From Ascochyta rabiei (Eukaryota; Ascomycota; Dothideomycetes; Pleosporales; Didymellaceae): a stretch of 64,000 nucleotides of DNA. The first letter of the stretch is position 1. Every line of letters begins with the position of its first letter. A program made the translations under genes and the position numbers. Below are positions 1 through 12,100 of the stretch, piece by piece. Location: NCBI RefSeq assembly GCF_004011695.2, contig NC_082405.1, forward strand, positions 1,976,001 to 2,040,000, read 5' to 3'. A model generated the notes under the pieces. It did no database searches. It was not told the origin of the DNA and saw only the letters and a list, made by a program, of their open reading frames with translations.

Positions 1-2050
1 GATAAATCAGATAGCGCTGACGTTGGCGAGTTCACGGAAGATGTTAAGCATCTGACTCTCGGTTCGAGAAAGAACTTATGCATCAATCCAAAGGTTAGTC
101 GCCTGGGTAACGCAACAGCCATCAACGAACGATGTCTCGAACTGCAGAAATCTACCAGCAGCGAGAGCAAATGTCCTGCGTTGCCTACGAAAGACAACGA
201 GGCTTTGTTGAACGATTTCCGTGACCATGCGCTGGCAAGGATCCATGACATTGAGGACCTAGGAGCTCTTGGCAAGAAGCTTGGAATCTGTCCATATTAT
301 GCTTCACGGCCGGCTACCAAATTCTGCGAGGTATGATGCCCTGGCAAAGAACTAAAAACGAGCTATCACTGATTGGTCAGATCATCACTCTACCGTATCC
401 TTTGCTTCTCCAAAGATCTGCCCGCGAGGCGCTCGGTCTTTCTTTGAAGAACCACGTAGTAATCATCGACGAAGCGCATAATCTGATGGACGCTATAGCT
501 GGAATACACTCCGTTCAGGTTTCATTGTCTCAAGTTCAGCAGGCTCGGACTCAGCTCACGGCCTATTTACAGAAGTTCAAAAACCGGCTCAAGGGCAAGA
601 ACCGCGTCTATGTTGCCCAGATCATCCGCGTTCTTGATTCCATCATCTTGTATATGCAATCGATCAGCACAAATTCGAAAGCAAATGATGGCTTGGTCCA
701 AATAGCCTCCATTATGTCTGGCAAGGGTGTTGATCAGATCAATATCTTCAAGCTCAATGCGTATCTTCAGGAGAGTAAACTAGCGCGAAAAGTTGACGGC
801 TACACAGCGTATGCAGACGTTATAGAAAAAGAACGCGCAGTGTCGAAACATACTGATGGCACAAGTCAAACTTCTCGGCACACTGTGCCGGTGCTTATGC
901 ACGTACAATCATTTCTCCTATCCTTGATGAATCCGTCAGCAGAAGGCCGTTTCTTTTACTCGAGGGAAGATGGTCATGAACTATTATTGCGGTACATGCT
1001 TCTCGACCCCACATATCACTTCAAAGATATCGTGGAAGACGCAAAAGCCGTGGTATTGGCAGGCGGGACAATGTCTCCAGTAAGTACCCGTCTCCGAGTG
1101 AGTTCTTGCTACTGACAACTTCTAGATGAGCGACTACGAACAACATCTTCTCCCTTACCTCGATCCTGCAAAAATTCAGACTCTGTCTTGCGGGCATGTC
1201 ATACCACCATCGAATCTGCTGGCAGTGCCGATAGTGCAAGCTTTGAATGGTGCTGATTTTGATTTCACATTTGAGGGTCGGAGCAAGGAGAGTACCGTAA
1301 GTGTCTTCCAGCTGTCTATTCAAATAGTACTGACTTCCTCCATAGATCGTCAACCTCGGGCAAGCTGTCCTCAGCATGGCTCAGCACATTCCTGATGGTT
1401 TAATCGTCTTCTTCCCAAGCTACGCGTACCTGGATACCTGCATTGCGACGTGGAAACATGCGTCTGCACCGCCCACCAACTCCACTTTCTGGGATCGATT
1501 TGCGCAAACAAAGCCCATCTTTCTCGAGCAGCGCAGTGACCAGCAATCCGCAAACAAGGCCCCCGTATCAAGAGAAGCGGCTGTTGATTCCGTTCTTACC
1601 GCATATAGCGCAGCTGTCGCGTCAGGAAACGGTCGAGGCGCACTTCTCTTTGCAGTGATTGGCGGCACGCTCTCCGAAGGCATCAACTTCAGTGACACTC
1701 TAGGCCGTGGTGTCATCGTTGTGGGTCTACCCTTTCCTAATCCGCACTCAGCCGAGTGGAAAGCAAAGCTGCAGTATATCTCTTCGAAAGAGACTGCACG
1801 AGGTGGAGATGGCAAGGCCGCAGCAAGGGAGTTCTTTGAGAATGCATGTATGCGTGCTGTCAACCAATGTGTTGGCCGTGCAATCCGACACAAAGGCGAC
1901 TACGCGGCGATTATGATGTTAGATAAGAGGTACGGCGGCGAACGCATCCAAAGCAAACTGCCGAAGTGGATCAGAGGGAGTTTGATGGCAGCAACGAGCG
2001 TGAAAGAAGTGGAGAGGAGACTCGATCAGTTCTTCGCTGTAAAGAGATAG
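1..2050 (+). CDS. chl1: Chl1/DDX11-type ATP-dependent DNA helicase, 3' part (5' end outside window)
   Basis: XPD-like superfamily 2 helicase of the Chl1/DDX11 type, which in yeast supports sister-chromatid cohesion in the nucleus. Exons read 1-330, 381-1079, 1126-1296 and 1346-2050; the three introns are 46-50 bp with GT...AG ends and all phases agree. The first exon carries four spaced cysteines (CINP, RCLE, KCPA, ICPYY) that fit the iron-sulfur cluster ligands of this family. Exon 2 has the DEAH box (DEAHNLMDAI) and the conserved stretch ITLPYPLLLQ. The last exon holds the C-terminal helicase motifs, including VGLPFPNP and the Q-x-x-G-R-A-I-R motif VI. The Walker A region and the start codon lie left of the window. 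The Fe-S cysteines and LPYPLLLQ favour Chl1 over Rad3/XPD; I am confident of the family. Confidence 0.93.
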
Positions 2051-2665
2051 AAGCGCGGATCTATGCTTTGGTGTACTCGAAGCCATGATTCTTAAGTCAA
2101 CATCATGAAAAATACATAGTGGGTTGGCAATGTGAGTATGGACCAGATGCCAATAGCTGTCGATGAGTGCAACGTGCACGTCGCGCTGATGGGCGAGACT
2201 CACAACGGTACAGCAAGAATTGTTGTCTAGTTGGGCCCTAGCAATGAGCGTGCCAAAACGAAATGCAATCAGAATTCAGGCGGATATATACTGTATAATT
2301 CACCAATCATTCTTTGAATAAATGCATCCATGATAATCGAGTAACTGCTTGTGGCTCGCACATGCGTAAGTGGCTGGTGCGGTGGCGCGGTATTGTCGTC
2401 TGCTTCCAGACTAGCCTCGACACGTTCCAGGTGTCATCCCCAGGAAATCGCATCGTGGCTTTCAATTCAAAACGTTCAACCACTTCAACTTTTCGTTTCC
2501 AAACATTCCGTGGAACGTTCCGTGGAACCTTATCTGTCCACACGAGATGACATGTCTTTGAGGCTGAATTTGCAGTAAAAGAGCTGGCAAATGATGGCAG
2601 GAGTGTAGAGCGTCTGCATCTATCGATCCAGATTGGGCCTGTCGAAGTAACAAAGTTCGAGTACC
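2051..2665. other. Intergenic, CHL1 3' side and peptide-transporter promoter
   Basis: No convincing coding region. It should hold the CHL1 3' UTR and the promoter of the transporter gene. The only structure I see is a pair of 11-bp direct repeats around a 10-bp palindrome at 2506-2528, listed separately. Confidence 0.6.
2506..2528. promoter_or_regulatory. Two TTCC-N2-GGAA repeats with a central GGAACGTTCC palindrome
   Basis: The 11-mer TTCCGTGGAAC occurs at 2506-2516 and again at 2518-2528. The junction forms the perfect palindrome GGAACGTTCC (2512-2521), which contains GAA-N2-TTC, the spacing of a heat-shock-element half pair. It lies about 140-160 bp upstream of the transporter ATG. That it binds a regulator is inference. 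Confidence 0.35.
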
Positions 2666-4523
2666 ATGGCATCATCATCATCATCACGGCGCACGCGCGA
2701 CGATGAGCAAAGGGGTGCATATACCACGGTTGCACAGGCTGAAGAAACAGCTGCAGAATTGACAGCGCACGGGAAAGAGCTGGAACAAGATGAGCGCCAG
2801 GATCGCGATCTCGAAAGCGCGCTGTACGTAGGATCCAAACCGACTCCTGAAGATCTCCTTTTCCTGCCACGAGTCGCAGACAAGCTCCCCTATGGTGCTT
2901 TCCTCGTTGCCATTGTCGAACTTTGTGAACGCTTTGCTTATTATGGACTGGCTGGACCTTTCCAGAACTACATGGCCAACTCATACCATGATGCCAATGG
3001 ACTTCCAGGCGCTCTTGGTTTGAGCCAATCTCGAGCGACCGCTCTGTCGAACTTCTTTCAATTCTGGTGCTATGTCACGCCTATCCTTGGTGCGGTGGTA
3101 GCTGATCAATACCTTGGGCGGTACCTGACAATCAAATGGTTCAGCTTAGTTTACATGGCTGGGATAGCAGTCCTGTTCGTAACAAGTCTTCCCTGGAGTA
3201 TTGAGCGCGGCGCAGCATTCCCGGGCCTCCTGGCCGCAATGGTGATCATTGGGCTTGGAACAGGCGGGATCAAGAGCAATGTCAGCCCGCTCATCGCAGA
3301 GCAAGTGCGCAGTACAAGCGCCTTTGTCGAAACGAGAAGAGACGGAGAAAAAGTAATCGTCGATCCAGAGATCACAGTCCAGCGCATCTACATGATCTAC
3401 TATATGTGCATAAATTTTGGCTCTGTCTCAGCAATCGCAACTACCTTGCTCGAGTTACACGTCGGGTTTTGGAGCGCTTACCTGTTACCGCTCATCATGT
3501 TCTGCGTTGGGTACGCCGTCCTAGTCTGGGGCAAAGACCGATATATTATCAAACCGCCCCAGGGTGGAGTTATTGGTAGCTGCTTCAGTGCGCTTTGGAT
3601 CGCAGCGCGCAACGGGTTTGATATCGACACGGCAAGACCTTCCGCTCCGCTCAATCGAGCACGTGTCGTCTCTTGGGATGATAGCTTTATTGATGAGCTG
3701 AAAACTGCTTTGCTGGCATGTAAAGTCTTCCTCTTCTTCCCTATCTATTGGGTTGCGTATTCACAAATGCTGAACAATTTTGTTTCGCAAGGTACGTCTC
3801 GCCGAAAGCTGTATTGATAGCAGAGCTAACACACCGTCTGCAGCTGGTCAGATGCAACTGCATGGTCTCCCAAATGATATCTTGCCCAACATTGACCCAA
3901 TCACCATTATTCTACTAGTGCCAGTCATAGATCGCCTGATCTATCCGTTCATACGGACGAGGCTGCATTTTGCCTTTTCGCCGATGACCCGCATTACGCT
4001 CGGTTTTTTTATCGCGGCAGCTGCTATGCTCTACGCCGGAGGACTCCAATCCTTCATCTACAACGCCCCACCCTGCTTTTCGCATCCATCTAAATGTGAA
4101 GCTGGCAGTATTGGTGGGGGCAAATTCAAGCCAAATGAGATACACATTGCGTGGCAAACACCAGCGTACATCTTAATCGCACTTAGCGAGATTCTGGCAA
4201 GTATCACTGGCCTGGAGCTGGCATATGCGAAGGCGCCGGAGAACATGAAGAGCTTCATTATGAGCTTGTTCCTTTTGACAAGTGCTGGAGGCAGTGCCTT
4301 GGGCATTCTGATCGCACCGCTAGCAAGAGATCCGTACCTGCAATGGCTTTACTTCGGACTGGCGAGTGCAGCAGCAATCGCGGGATATGTGTTCCACCGC
4401 ACATTCAAGAACGTGCAGGACCAGGATGCACACCAATCTCAGAGTGTGGAAGAGTTCGAACTGAGGAGCAGAAGCAGCTTTGCAGACGATGAGGGCGTCA
4501 ATCCGGATCCTAAGAATGTTTGA
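2666..4523 (+). CDS. ptr2: POT/PTR2 family proton-coupled oligopeptide transporter
   Basis: Plasma-membrane di/tripeptide importer of the POT family, about 601 residues. Exons are 2666-3791 and 3844-4523 with a 52-bp intron; the split codon restores GCT (Ala). The signature ELCERFAYYG begins near residue 85 and contains the E-x-x-E-R proton-coupling motif. A second family-typical stretch, GTGGIKSNVSPLIAEQ, follows near residue 200. Multiple hydrophobic helices cover the protein, with the usual extracellular loop after helix 9 (PPCFSHPSKCE). The N terminus starts with a run of serines encoded by a TCA repeat, then a charged cytosolic tail. The start is the first ATG of the open frame and gives the usual family length. 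Family assignment is firm; substrate range is inferred. Confidence 0.92.
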
Positions 4524-5160
4524 AGCACTTTGCTCGTCCATTGTAGCATTCACTCGGAATATGGGCTTGGCAAGATGACTTGCTTAATCATGTGGTGCAT
4601 ACAAACCATCAATAGCCTAGAGTGGGGTGGCTGCTGACTGCCTCGAGCAGCATGGCTGGGAGCCATCAGGTCCCACAACGATACCGAATATCGAGGGCGC
4701 TGGCACTCATTCCGTTTATTTACAAATAAAACCACCCTTATGCTGAGTGATGTTGTACGTATTTGGTGCATCTCTCATCTTGGCAGCTGGCGAGGCTGGG
4801 TGTCTGAGCCTGACTGGATGAAGTAGGATACATATGTTGGCAATGAAGAGAGCGACATTTCAAACTTCTATCAGGCGGCTGCACTATATACCGCAATCGG
4901 CTTTGTATTTGTGGCCGCGGAACGTATTGACTGGAAAAGAGCGTGATTCTAGCAGGGCGTGTGCAATAGCTCTGTGTTCTGCACCTGAAGTGGACTTAAT
5001 GCCTGCGGTTCTGCTTTGGATGGGAAATGGCGTGAAACCTCCTATTCTCGAGGCCGATACAACGCCTTTTCCCTGTATGAGCATCTCCTTTGAAGTCCAT
5101 GCCGATTCTCAGCCTGAAGCATACATATTGGCCGTCATCCCTCATTTCCCAGACCTTCTT
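4524..5160. other. Intergenic between convergent genes
   Basis: Lies between the 3' end of the transporter gene and the 3' end of the minus-strand membrane-protein gene. Short open frames here overlap one another on both strands and have no recognisable protein features. I see no RNA gene or repeat. Confidence 0.5.
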
Positions 5161-5832
5161 TCACACAGTGAGAGCCTCGATAACCCCCCAAGCAAAACAT
5201 GCCCAAGCAATCGTATCCACCGTAGCCATCCGAATCCTATGCCAACCAACCCACTCCCTCATCCACTCTACCGCCTTCTTTTCCCTTCCGGCCTCCCCAC
5301 TACCCTGTATCCGTCCAGCACACAGCCCAATCAGCGCCTTGACACTCCATCCCACCAACGGAACAAACGCATAGTGCGTCGCCGCCGCCACAAGGCCAAT
5401 GCCGTAAAACCTCATACTCTCCTCCCCGCCAGATTGAGATGAAGAAACGAGCAAATTGAGACTCGCAGAGACAAGAGTAAAAGTGTTGAACCCGACAACC
5501 GAGTATAGAGCAGTGTTGAAGAACGTGGTGAACCAATGCGGGACTACGACTTGCATCGCATGCTCGAGCTCTGCATACGTTTGGGATACTTCCTCAGGAT
5601 TGGGTTTCTGTCCACTGACAGCTGGTGGTGAGGGTAGTGCGTTCAGGCCAAGGACGAAGCGGCTTGTTGCTGAATGGATGGGTGCTGGGCTGAGAAAGGA
5701 GGTTGTGACGAGCCATTCCATGTATGCGTGTGTGAGGGATGCGGTGCTGCCTATGAGGGGAGCGATGCGGAGCGCTGTTAGCGCTGCGGGTGTGAGCGTG
5801 AGTGTGAGGCCAAGGATGTTTGTATTTGCCAT
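5161..5832 (-). CDS. Small integral membrane protein, possibly DUF1772-like
   Basis: A single-exon protein of 223 residues if it starts at the ATG at 5832, which has a good context (CAACATGG). The open frame continues upstream to 5985 (274 residues), but that extension is polar and low in family character. Hydrophobic segments are visible at the N terminus (NILGLTLTL...), in the middle (HWFTTFFNTALYSVVGFNTF), then MRFYGIGLVAAATHYAFVPL, and near the C terminus (DTIAWACFAWGVIEAL), giving about four membrane helices. Between the last two is a basic/acidic loop with WMREWVGWHRIRMA. The pattern recalls DUF1772/anthrone-oxygenase-like membrane proteins, but I cannot confirm this. No biosynthetic neighbours are present, so a role in secondary metabolism is not supported by context. 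Confidence 0.6.
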   Translation of the reverse strand: MANTNILGLTLTLTPAALTALRIAPLIGSTASLTHAYMEWLVTTSFLSPAPIHSATSRFVLGLNALPSPPAVSGQKPNPEEVSQTYAELEHAMQVVVPHWFTTFFNTALYSVVGFNTFTLVSASLNLLVSSSQSGGEESMRFYGIGLVAAATHYAFVPLVGWSVKALIGLCAGRIQGSGEAGREKKAVEWMREWVGWHRIRMATVDTIAWACFAWGVIEALTV

Positions 5833-6199
5833 GTTGAGTATGTCTTCAGGCTGTGCTTGCAAACCGCGGGTGATTCGTGCTAGTGATGTAGTTAAAAGAT
5901 ATAAATTTTGGATGGAATTAGACTTATTTGTTGGCTTTTGAGTTGGTGGTGTGAGATGGATGGCGGAAGACCTAAAGCCGTGCACATCGGATTGGTTCGG
6001 ACTCAGGCCGGAGAACTTCGTGATCCTTCCGTCGTCAGCAGTGCGATCATCACATTGTGAGAGAACAGGAAAATGATTACTGGGTATCTTTGCATCTGTC
6101 TACAGCAACATTTACCATGCTTTTCCTCCTAGACGCCTTGGAATGCAATGAACGCCTACAAATGCCACACAAGTTTTATACCTCGCCCGATAATTGTCA
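5833..6199. other. Intergenic between two minus-strand genes
   Basis: Promoter and leader of the small membrane-protein gene, followed by the 3' flank of UTP20. An in-frame upstream extension of the membrane protein to 5985 cannot be fully excluded. Nothing else stands out. Confidence 0.45.
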
Positions 6200-9100
6200 C
6201 TACCATCCCCTCCTTTGACCTCGGTGCTCAGCACCCCTCTCCTTTCTCTTGACCCTCTTGATGTCGTTCCTCCTCTTCTTCTCCTTCCCCCATTTCTCCG
6301 GATCAGCCACGGCCTCGACCTTTCTCTTCCTTCTGCGCTCATCTCTGCGCTCCCTGACCGCCTTCTGCACGTCACTCATGACCTTGAGATATTCTTGTGT
6401 GCCCATACGCTTCTGTAGTGTGTTCATGGTCTCCCTTGCCTTGTCAATGAGAGCCTTGTAAAGCTCGTTCGGCTCATTGAGAGATGTGGAAGAGGCGTTG
6501 GTGTGGGCGCGCGGGATAGTAGTAGCGGGGTCGACAAGGGTATTGAATGTTGTGAGGAGGTGTGGGAGCGAGGTGGTGAGGGGTTCCAGAGGGAACTTAG
6601 CCGCCATCGTTTCGAGAAGATTCATGATTGCGGTTTTGGCATTCATGGAGCTTGTGTCGCGGCGGATAATACCGGAAAGGCGGATCATGAGACGGTGGAT
6701 GGCCGCGGGTGGAGTCTTCTTGCTGATAGTAACGTCCTCTTCTGAAGAAGCGTCGTCATCCGCGGCATTTGTCTCTGGTACTTCCTCGACCTCATCTTCG
6801 TCGTCGGCATTGTGCCACTGCCACTTCGCGTCATTGACGGCCAAGCATCTCGCCAAGAAGGCAATGTTCTTGACACTTTGCGTACACAGTTGTTCTGACA
6901 CATCTGGGTTGAGCAAATTCCTCAGCGAAGCATTGGTGAGCTGAATCATGTTTTGTTCGGCCAATTGCAAGCCGCCAGATCCCTTGAGCGGAAGCGCGCC
7001 GAGGCCAACGTCCTTGTTGGTGATGGCGAGATGAGCAAAGTATGTGCCCATCAATTCAGCAGCTTTGAGCTTGACCCAAGCGTGGGGATATGAAACGCTT
7101 ACCTGGACTGCAGTCCACAGGCCCTCCTTGTCGGCAGAGAGCATCGTATCTTGATACTTCTTGCAGATTTTTGAGATAAGGGTCAATGAGTAATATAGGA
7201 GTTCCCAGTCATCCTCATCGCGCCGCGCCAGAGACTCGTCAATTGTAGAATCAAGTCCGTCCAGCACATATGATAATTCCTTCGGCTCATCATCTTCAGT
7301 GTCAAGCGCTTCGAAATAGAAGCCCCAACACTGAATGCCAAGGCGCTTCAGACCGGTATTCTCGCCTTGCTCGAGCCAACTCTTTAGATCGTTCGTAAAG
7401 TTTTGCAGCCGCTTTTCGCTCGCATGCTGGAACAAACGTTTCACAAGTAAACTGGCAAGCTCTCTACATTTGGCGGAGTCATCATTGGCAAGCGTGTTGA
7501 TGAGCGGTAGGAAGATCATGCCATGGTAATCGAACTGTGCCTTCTCCGGGAACCTGGGCAGAGCTTTGGTAATGATGAGGTCCAAGGCTTCCATGACCGA
7601 CTGCCGACCTTCAACGTGTTCATAGCGCAAATTCTTGAGCAAGAACTCCATGGACTTCTTGAAGCGCTTCTCGCTCTGTGTGTACGACGTCAGGAACTGA
7701 AAGTAGTGGCTCCGAGCCAAATCTCTGGCTGATCTTGTCTGGTTGGTAACCATCATCTCTGCAACCTTGTCCATGGCTTCATACACCTCGGGTACGTCAA
7801 TGCGACGACTCATGACAGCTTTCAGGAAACCAAAGCTTACACCCTGGCGGTCAAGCTCATCCAGGTCCGGCAGTAAACGCTTGATCAGGTGACCGATATC
7901 TCGCTCGCGGATAACCACGTTGGGTCTCTCACGAAGCACAGCTGCTACTAGTTTAAGTGAAGCCTGCGCAAGCTCGGTGTTCGATGAGTGGGCACCCTTG
8001 ATCGCCCGCACAGCTTCATCAACATACACAGGACAATTGGCATCCATCTCGTCCATGGGTACTTTGATGATAGCAGTAAGTAGACGAACAGCTGACACTT
8101 GCACTTCCTCTTGCCCTTGTACCATCGTGTCGCCGATGATCGGCAGGAACCCAGCCAGATTTTGTGGCGTCTGGAGGTCATCATGCTTACGAAGTACAGT
8201 CCTTAGGATATCCAAGCTGAAGCGTGTGATCTTGTAGATGTACGATGACGTTGACAAACGCGCTCCGGACTTGGCAGCGCCCCTTCTGTTGACGAGAAAT
8301 CGCCTCAACTTCGGATCCGTCTTGTCACCCTTCTGTGTTGTTGCGCTAGCTCTGTATACTTCCTGGATCAGTTCGTAGCAGAAAACGAGAATGTCTCTGC
8401 TGTAGACTGTTGGGTTTTGCAAGATACCCAGGCCGATACGACGCAGTAGCTCATCGATCTTCTGCACCATCTTCGCGTTGATCCTTTCGAGAAGCAAGGA
8501 CTTGACCGGATTGATGAGTTTGATGAGATGAGCAGGAGTGCTTGAGCGGGAGATGATGTCCATTGTGTCGAAGCTCTTGCTGCTCTTTACCTCCTTCATC
8601 TTGCTGATGTATTCTTCTGCGTCCTTTTCTTGTCCAGTAACGCCGAAGGTGTCATCCATCACGATGTCGACAACATCCGCAACGCAATAGTCGAGGTCAC
8701 CGGGTTTCAGCTGGCTGGCCATGTTAACCAGAATGTAGTGCAGAGTGTAAGACAGCACGTGTAACTGGTAACCTCGCTGAAGCGCAGTGCGCAAAGCCTT
8801 GAGAATGAAGCCAACGTAGTTTGGTCCAGTGAGCACAGCGATCTCACTCAGAGTCTTCCTTGACTGGTCACGACTCTCTTGTGTTCGACTCTTGAGGATG
8901 TGGCAGATGTCCAGCAGAACGCCAGGAAGGCGTCCCTCGATCTCTGTGGATGGAAGAACAAGGAGAACCTTCGTCAGCGCGACCGCGACAGGTACACGTA
9001 AACTAGTCGTTGCTTCGTCTTTCTTGTGGAGGAAAGCTGTCAAGTCTGGCAAAAAGTTGTTGACAAGGTCCTTAGTAAGCTTGTCTTGTTGTGGGAGTGT

Positions 9101-12100
9101 TTTCGATAGTGTGGAGGTAGGGGTATCGATGTCCATCACGTCCGCATTAGCGCCTGGCTCTGCTTCTGGAGTGTCATCGGTATCTGCTGCGGGTTGTGAG
9201 GCAGTAACATATCCCTTCTTTCTTCCAGCTTGATTGAGACCATCCATGAGGCCACCAATCAGTCGCACAATAGCTTTCTGCATGTCTTCTTTACTGGTCA
9301 GATAGCCGATGTAGCGCTTGAAAAGGGATCTGAACTGAGGCCACTCCAGCCATTCGACCAAGGCAGCAAGAGTACGGATTGTTTCTCCAGCAAGGTTGTC
9401 GGCACTATCATCGTCTGCTTTGTTGAACACGAAATGCTCCAACAACGGCAAGAGGATATGGTAGGTGTTTCCCGGCTGCAAATGGGAAGCGTTAGCAGCC
9501 AATCGGCGAAGAGCCCTCAGCCTTCGATGGCCTTGGATGTGCAACACGTTGCTGAAGAAAGAAGCCTCCTCATCATCCGAGACAAGGGCGTACAGGTCAG
9601 CGACCGGAGCCCAGTCGCGATGGCTCTTCACCAGCTGTTCTGTAACAGCCAGGAACTCTGTCCTAACAAGCTCGGACTGCTCACGCATTCCGTGCTGTAT
9701 CCCGGGTATAATCGCAGCAGTGATGAAAGCTCTAAAGTCGTCATCTTGAGAAACTTCGATGAACCTGCGCAGTGTCGATGATGCGTTCACTCGAATGCTC
9801 AATTCGTCGTTGTCTTTGATGAAGTAGAGCATATTGTACACCAATGGCTTCCACTGCATGAGCGAGAACGACCGATAGCCCTGGTCGTTGATCTGGTTGA
9901 AGGCTTGTGAACGACGCTCGAAGTCAGGTTCGTCCACCCGTCCTTTTGCGAACGAGTTGAGTTCTTGACAGAGCTTTGCAACGTCTGCCAATTCCTCTCT
10001 GTTTCCAGACAGGTCCTGAACGACGTCGCAAAGAACACTGCGAGCAGATCGGTCCTGGAAGAAAGCGAACATAGGACATATAGCATCGTAGATACCATTG
10101 AAAAGCTCTCCTAAGCTTTTTGCGTCACACCGTTGGATAAACTCGTGCAGGATCTTGAGTAAGCCGAGTTTCGTCCTCGGATTGACCCGCTTCGATGGCT
10201 GTCGGATAAGGAAAGTTGCGATCTCGATCATGCTACGGGACTCAGTCGATCCAACAACGTGAGGCGCGAGGTCGGCAATAGCCAAAACTCCTGACTCGAG
10301 CACTTCTTTGCTGGGGCTTTTCCGGAGAAGGCCACCTACTCGACTCAAAATCGCGTTTGAGTATGGCTGGATGATATCCGTATGGATGCGATTCCGCTGG
10401 AGCTTTGCATCTACAGATGTAGACTGTTCCTCTGTAGCGACAAGTGAAAAGATGTTGCGGAGGATGTCATCCAGAACGAACTGCTTCACTTCATCCTTAG
10501 CCGAAGGTACGTCCAGGCAGTCGATGATCTTGATGAGAATTTCCTTGTTGTGTTCGACGAGGAAAGGTGCTGTTGATGTGGCCTTTGACCATGATGCAAA
10601 CAGTCGAAGAAGACCGGAGATGGACTGAGCAGTCTCGATAGGGAACTGTTCCAACCTTGGTTCGACAAGCTCTTTGACGATTGCTGCTGTATATGGGTAC
10701 CAGTTGAAGTCCGGACAACTTTCAAACAGCCTAGCCAAAGATTGTAGGGCGCGTTGGCGGACAGTTCTCAGCAGTGAAACCTGGAACTTACGGCTATCGT
10801 CAACGTCGGCCTCCTCTCCTACCAATGCGGCTGCCTGCAGATCTCGTGACGCTTTGACGAGACAATACATGATGGGATCCACGACGTCGACGGTAAATGG
10901 TGTGAATGTCGTCTTAAACGTACTGAGCAAGTCATCGAGCATGTTCAACATACCAACCTGCTTGCGAGTGTCAATCAAATCCTTGCGTAATAAGTCCTCA
11001 TCGAGTGCGCCATCTTCAAGGACGGATGCACCACTGAGAGGGCCAAACGCGATGCTCAGGAATTGGTGAATGGCGTCATCCCCGAATCTGTTCTTCAGTC
11101 CAATGAACACGGACTTCCTCTTCGACTCCAGCCCTCGCTTGCCCGCAATGACTTTGCCGTACAGTAGTCGCAGGATGATGGGTAGAACTTCTGCGAGATC
11201 ACTGTCCTGGATCTTGCCTTCGCTGAGGAAAACAGGAAGTTCATCGCGAAAGCGAGCATCGTCAAGTAAGCCAAGCAGCTCTTCCTGGTACGGTGTCACT
11301 GCACGGTCTTTCCATGTTAGGAGCGCCTGAAGAGCGGTTTTCTGAATTTCGACATCGCCGTTGCTCAATAACGATAGTAGAGCCTCGCGGACCTCACTAG
11401 ATCGGAAAAGAACCTTCGGGTTATTGAACTTTGAGAAGACAGACAACATAGCTTTCTGATCCTTTCGCGACCATCGTTGTTGTGTTGACACAGGTATCTC
11501 ATCGATCATATCGTCCTCATCCTGAATCTCCGCAACCGGCTGGTCCAGCGCCCAGTCTAGGAGGACAGGTACAAGGAGACGCGAACGTTTCTCGGCGACT
11601 TGCGGTAACGCATTCAGCAGACGTAAAGCTTGTGTCCTACTGAAAGAATTGATGAAGGAAACCTGTGGGTGCTTGCTGTCGAACGTTACCTCAAGCTTGT
11701 CGTCAATGTTGTACGATAGCTCTTGATTGTTGGAAACGAGGTCTTGCAATCGGAATATGTTGGTACACTCGAACTCGTTTGCATACCGCTTCTGCGCAGT
11801 GTTCTTAGCGAGCCCACTTGCGGAGTTTTCTAAGCTCTCCGGTTCACCAAGCCAGGCAAAGGCAATTTGCGAGACAAAGCCTTCGCCTTCTTTGGTGTCG
11901 CATATGGCTTTGAGTGCTGCACAAGTGTCGTCCCAGACTGACGCCATTCTCACATGTAACAGGCCGAAGCAGAATGTGGGTATCGCCTCGCCCATCCACT
12001 CATCTGCGCAAATCTCAGGATAAAGCTTCGCCAACTGACCTATGCGCATTGAAATGGAGCGTTGGTTCTCGAGATCCAGTGGTGTCTGCTCTATCATCAT

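Noticed and set aside
5161..5832. Biosynthetic cluster around the DUF1772-like membrane protein
   Set aside because: No synthase, oxidase or cluster regulator lies nearby; neighbours are housekeeping genes.
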